Shown here: positions 62,699-64,000 of the stretch, one piece after another | How positions within the stretch are numbered: position 1 is the stretch's first letter | Layout: the number at the start of each line of letters is the position of its first letter | NCBI RefSeq assembly: GCF_002504165.1 | Contig: NZ_CP021404.1 | Span: 806,001-870,000 of the forward strand | Length of the DNA stretch: 64,000 nt | Reading direction: 5' to 3' | DNA from: Pacificitalea manganoxidans | Lineage (GTDB): Bacteria > Pseudomonadota > Alphaproteobacteria > Rhodobacterales > Rhodobacteraceae | Position numbers and translations under genes: made by a program | The notes under the pieces: generated by a model | What the model saw: only the letters and a program-made list of their open reading frames with translations | Told to the model about the DNA's origin: nothing | The model's database searches: none

Positions 62699-63373
62699 TC
62701 AGCCGCCGCCGCGCCGGAATTCCAGCACGTTAAAGACCGACTCGACAAAGGGCAGCGGCTGCATCAGCCGCATTCGCCCGGCGTCGACCTGTTGCAGCAC
62801 ACCGATATCGGGGGCGAGCGAGGCGGTATCCTCCGGCGGGATGCGCTCGGGGAAGGTTTCGTAATCGGGCGGGGTGCGGTCCGCGACATAGGCGGCACCG
62901 CGATAGATCAACTGGTCGCCATCGCTTTCGATCAGGCCCCGCGTGCGCTGGGAGCCGCTCAGCTTCTCCAGCAGCCAGACCGGGCCGCCGTTCACGCCGC
63001 CCGTCGGATCGATCAGGCTGACGCGGCAGTCAAACCAGCCATAGACCACCAAGGGCAGCATGCCGCCCACCTTCAGCGTTCGGCATTGCCAATCGCCCGC
63101 CGGGTCCGCGCGCTGCGGTGCTTGCGGCGCGCCTGCAAGCGCGGCGGTCAGGTCGTGCAGATCGGCGGGCGCGGCCTTGGCCAAGGCCCGCTCCAGCGCG
63201 CGCCCCAATGCATCGTGATAGCGCGCCAACCGGCCACGATCCTCATCGCGCAGCGGCACCGGTTCTGCGGCGACCGGCGGGGCCAGCGCGGTGCAGATCA
63301 GCAGCGCGACGGTCGCGATGGTCCGTCTGCGGGGGCGCTGTCTGGCGGCGTCAGAAGGTGTGGAGCAGGTCAT
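62699..63373 (-). CDS. DUF4893-domain secreted protein
   Basis: The protein has 224 residues with a Sec signal (RRRTIATVALLICTALAPPV). The mature part contains the DUF4893 segments GDWQCRTLKVGGMLPLVVYG, WFDCRVSLIDP, WLLEKLSGSQRTRGLIESDG and a final ESVFNVLEFRR. The two Cys (QCR and DCR) are close enough to form a disulfide. The function is unknown. The ATG at 63373 is used; longer frames upstream enter the divergent promoter region. It converges with trpB with a 6-base gap. Confidence 0.85.
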   Translation of the reverse strand: MTCSTPSDAARQRPRRRTIATVALLICTALAPPVAAEPVPLRDEDRGRLARYHDALGRALERALAKAAPADLHDLTAALAGAPQAPQRADPAGDWQCRTLKVGGMLPLVVYGWFDCRVSLIDPTGGVNGGPVWLLEKLSGSQRTRGLIESDGDQLIYRGAAYVADRTPPDYETFPERIPPEDTASLAPDIGVLQQVDAGRMRLMQPLPFVESVFNVLEFRRGGG

Positions 63374-63617
63374 GAGCGATCCTTTCCGGGGGCGGTGACC
63401 CAACCGCCTGCGCGCGGCGCAGGTTCCTGACGCGGAGGCGTGGGGCCTGCGGAGATGATTACTAAATATCAGGAAAACCGCGCCACGCCTTCCTAAACTG
63501 CGGTTTAAACCCGTCCGCCCTGCGGCCCATGCGCCCCGCGTAACCGTCTCGACGATGGCCGAGCCGAGGCGGGCGCCACAGGTTGGCGGACACGCACAGC
63601 AACAAGGGAGCCTCACA

Positions 63618-64000
63618 ATGGCCTTCAAGACCATGACCGTCGCCAGCACCATCAGCCTGTTTGCCGCGCTGCCCGCCTTGGCGGATGCGTTCTCGGATAA
63701 GGTCGTCAGCAATCTGCAGGAGCTTGGCTATACCTCGATCGAGATCGAGCAGGGCCCGACACAGTTGAAGGCCGAAGCGGTCAACGCTTCCGGCGGCAAA
63801 CTCGAAGTCATCTATGACAGCACCACCGGCGCGATCCTGCAGCAAGAGCGCGAGACGGCGGATTCGGATGAGATCGGCCGCACCGGTGTCAGCTACGAGA
63901 CCGAGGACGAGGATTTCCTCCATGACGATGACGATGACGATGACGATGATGACGAGGACGAGGACGAGGATGAGGACGACGACGACGACGACGACCACGA
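63618..64000 (+). CDS. Secreted PepSY-like protein with poly-acidic tail (partial)
   Basis: It starts at ATG 63618 after AAGGGAG and runs off the right edge; 127 residues are visible. A signal peptide (1-~22, ending ALADA) is followed by a PepSY-like unit (VVSNLQELGYTSIEIEQGPT, then LKAEAVNASGGKLEVIYDST). From residue ~102 the sequence becomes almost only Asp and Glu (runs of up to ten Asp). The acidic tail may bind cations. The opposite frame reads as poly-Val/Ile and is not a gene. Confidence 0.8.
   Translation, partial: MAFKTMTVASTISLFAALPALADAFSDKVVSNLQELGYTSIEIEQGPTQLKAEAVNASGGKLEVIYDSTTGAILQQERETADSDEIGRTGVSYETEDEDFLHDDDDDDDDDDEDEDEDEDDDDDDDH

Noticed and set aside
63462-63998. Minus-strand poly-Val/Ile frame
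   Set aside because: It is the complement of the Asp/Glu repeat; the plus frame has a ribosome site, signal peptide and PepSY-like unit.

Overview
The window is a high-GC chromosomal segment of an alphaproteobacterium, very probably a member of the Rhodobacteraceae/Rhodobacterales. The markers are a class I lysyl-tRNA synthetase, a GcrA cell-cycle regulator, an RpoE-ChrR singlet-oxygen sigma/anti-sigma pair with its own sigma-E promoter, a phaR/phasin/phaC/phaZ polyhydroxyalkanoate (PHA) locus, and the order aroA...cmk-rpsA-ihfB-lapA-trpF. No phage, transposase, integrase or CRISPR array is recognisable. Most of the window is core genome, with small accessory insertions and one family of structured intergenic repeats.

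Layout. 0-2 kb: rlmB (cut by the window edge), tRNA-Tyr, and an orphan PAAR + DUF4123 pair typical of type VI secretion tips and adaptors. 2.4-11 kb: a glycosyltransferase-like gene, a DUF421 membrane protein, a SIMPL-domain protein, a 1225-residue bitopic protein with GspL/PilM-like and PilP/GspC-like ends, and a CPA2 (Kef-type) antiporter. 11-12.7 kb: hisF-hisE and a DUF302 protein. 12.9-22.3 kb: one tightly packed ten-gene operon holding a branched-chain-amino-acid-type ABC transporter, a GntR/FCD regulator, an FMN-binding PaiB-like protein, an acetamidase/formamidase, a HisC-like aminotransferase and an alpha/beta hydrolase. It looks like an uptake and degradation pathway for an unidentified amide or amine. 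22.4-27.8 kb: the PHA locus, with PhaR-type operators visible in the phasin promoter and in front of phaR. 27.8-35.7 kb: nadD, dacB, a PLDc_N small protein, lysK, a TerB-like protein, a DUF4864 protein and a pectate-lyase-3-type beta-helix protein. 35.7-41.2 kb: rpoE-chrR-flavin-binding gene operon, mgtE, 5-formyl-THF cyclo-ligase and a YmdB-type phosphoesterase. 41.7-50.7 kb: SLC13 permease, aroA, a TupA-like ATP-grasp gene, cmk, rpsA, ihfB, lapA and trpF. 50.8-64 kb: TRIC-type channel, gcrA, rimO, ycjF/ycjX homologues, a Nudix hydrolase, trmB, a class IV aminotransferase, uspA, trpB, a DUF4893 protein and a secreted poly-aspartate protein cut by the right edge.

The least ordinary feature is a dispersed, structured intergenic repeat. 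Eleven copies occur in five gaps (23.2-23.7, 39.9-40.3, 41.3-41.4, 57.9-58.1 and 60.7-61.3 kb), on both strands, three times as three-unit tandem arrays with ~205-bp or ~116-bp periods. Each full copy has a left arm, a core containing CTTTATSS, a first hairpin and a second double hairpin. The second hairpin's outer stem exists in two alleles that differ by compensatory base-pair changes. Frame-shifting indels between copies argue that nucleic-acid structure, not protein, is conserved. I do not recognise this family. All assignments were made by reading the sequence; no database search was run.
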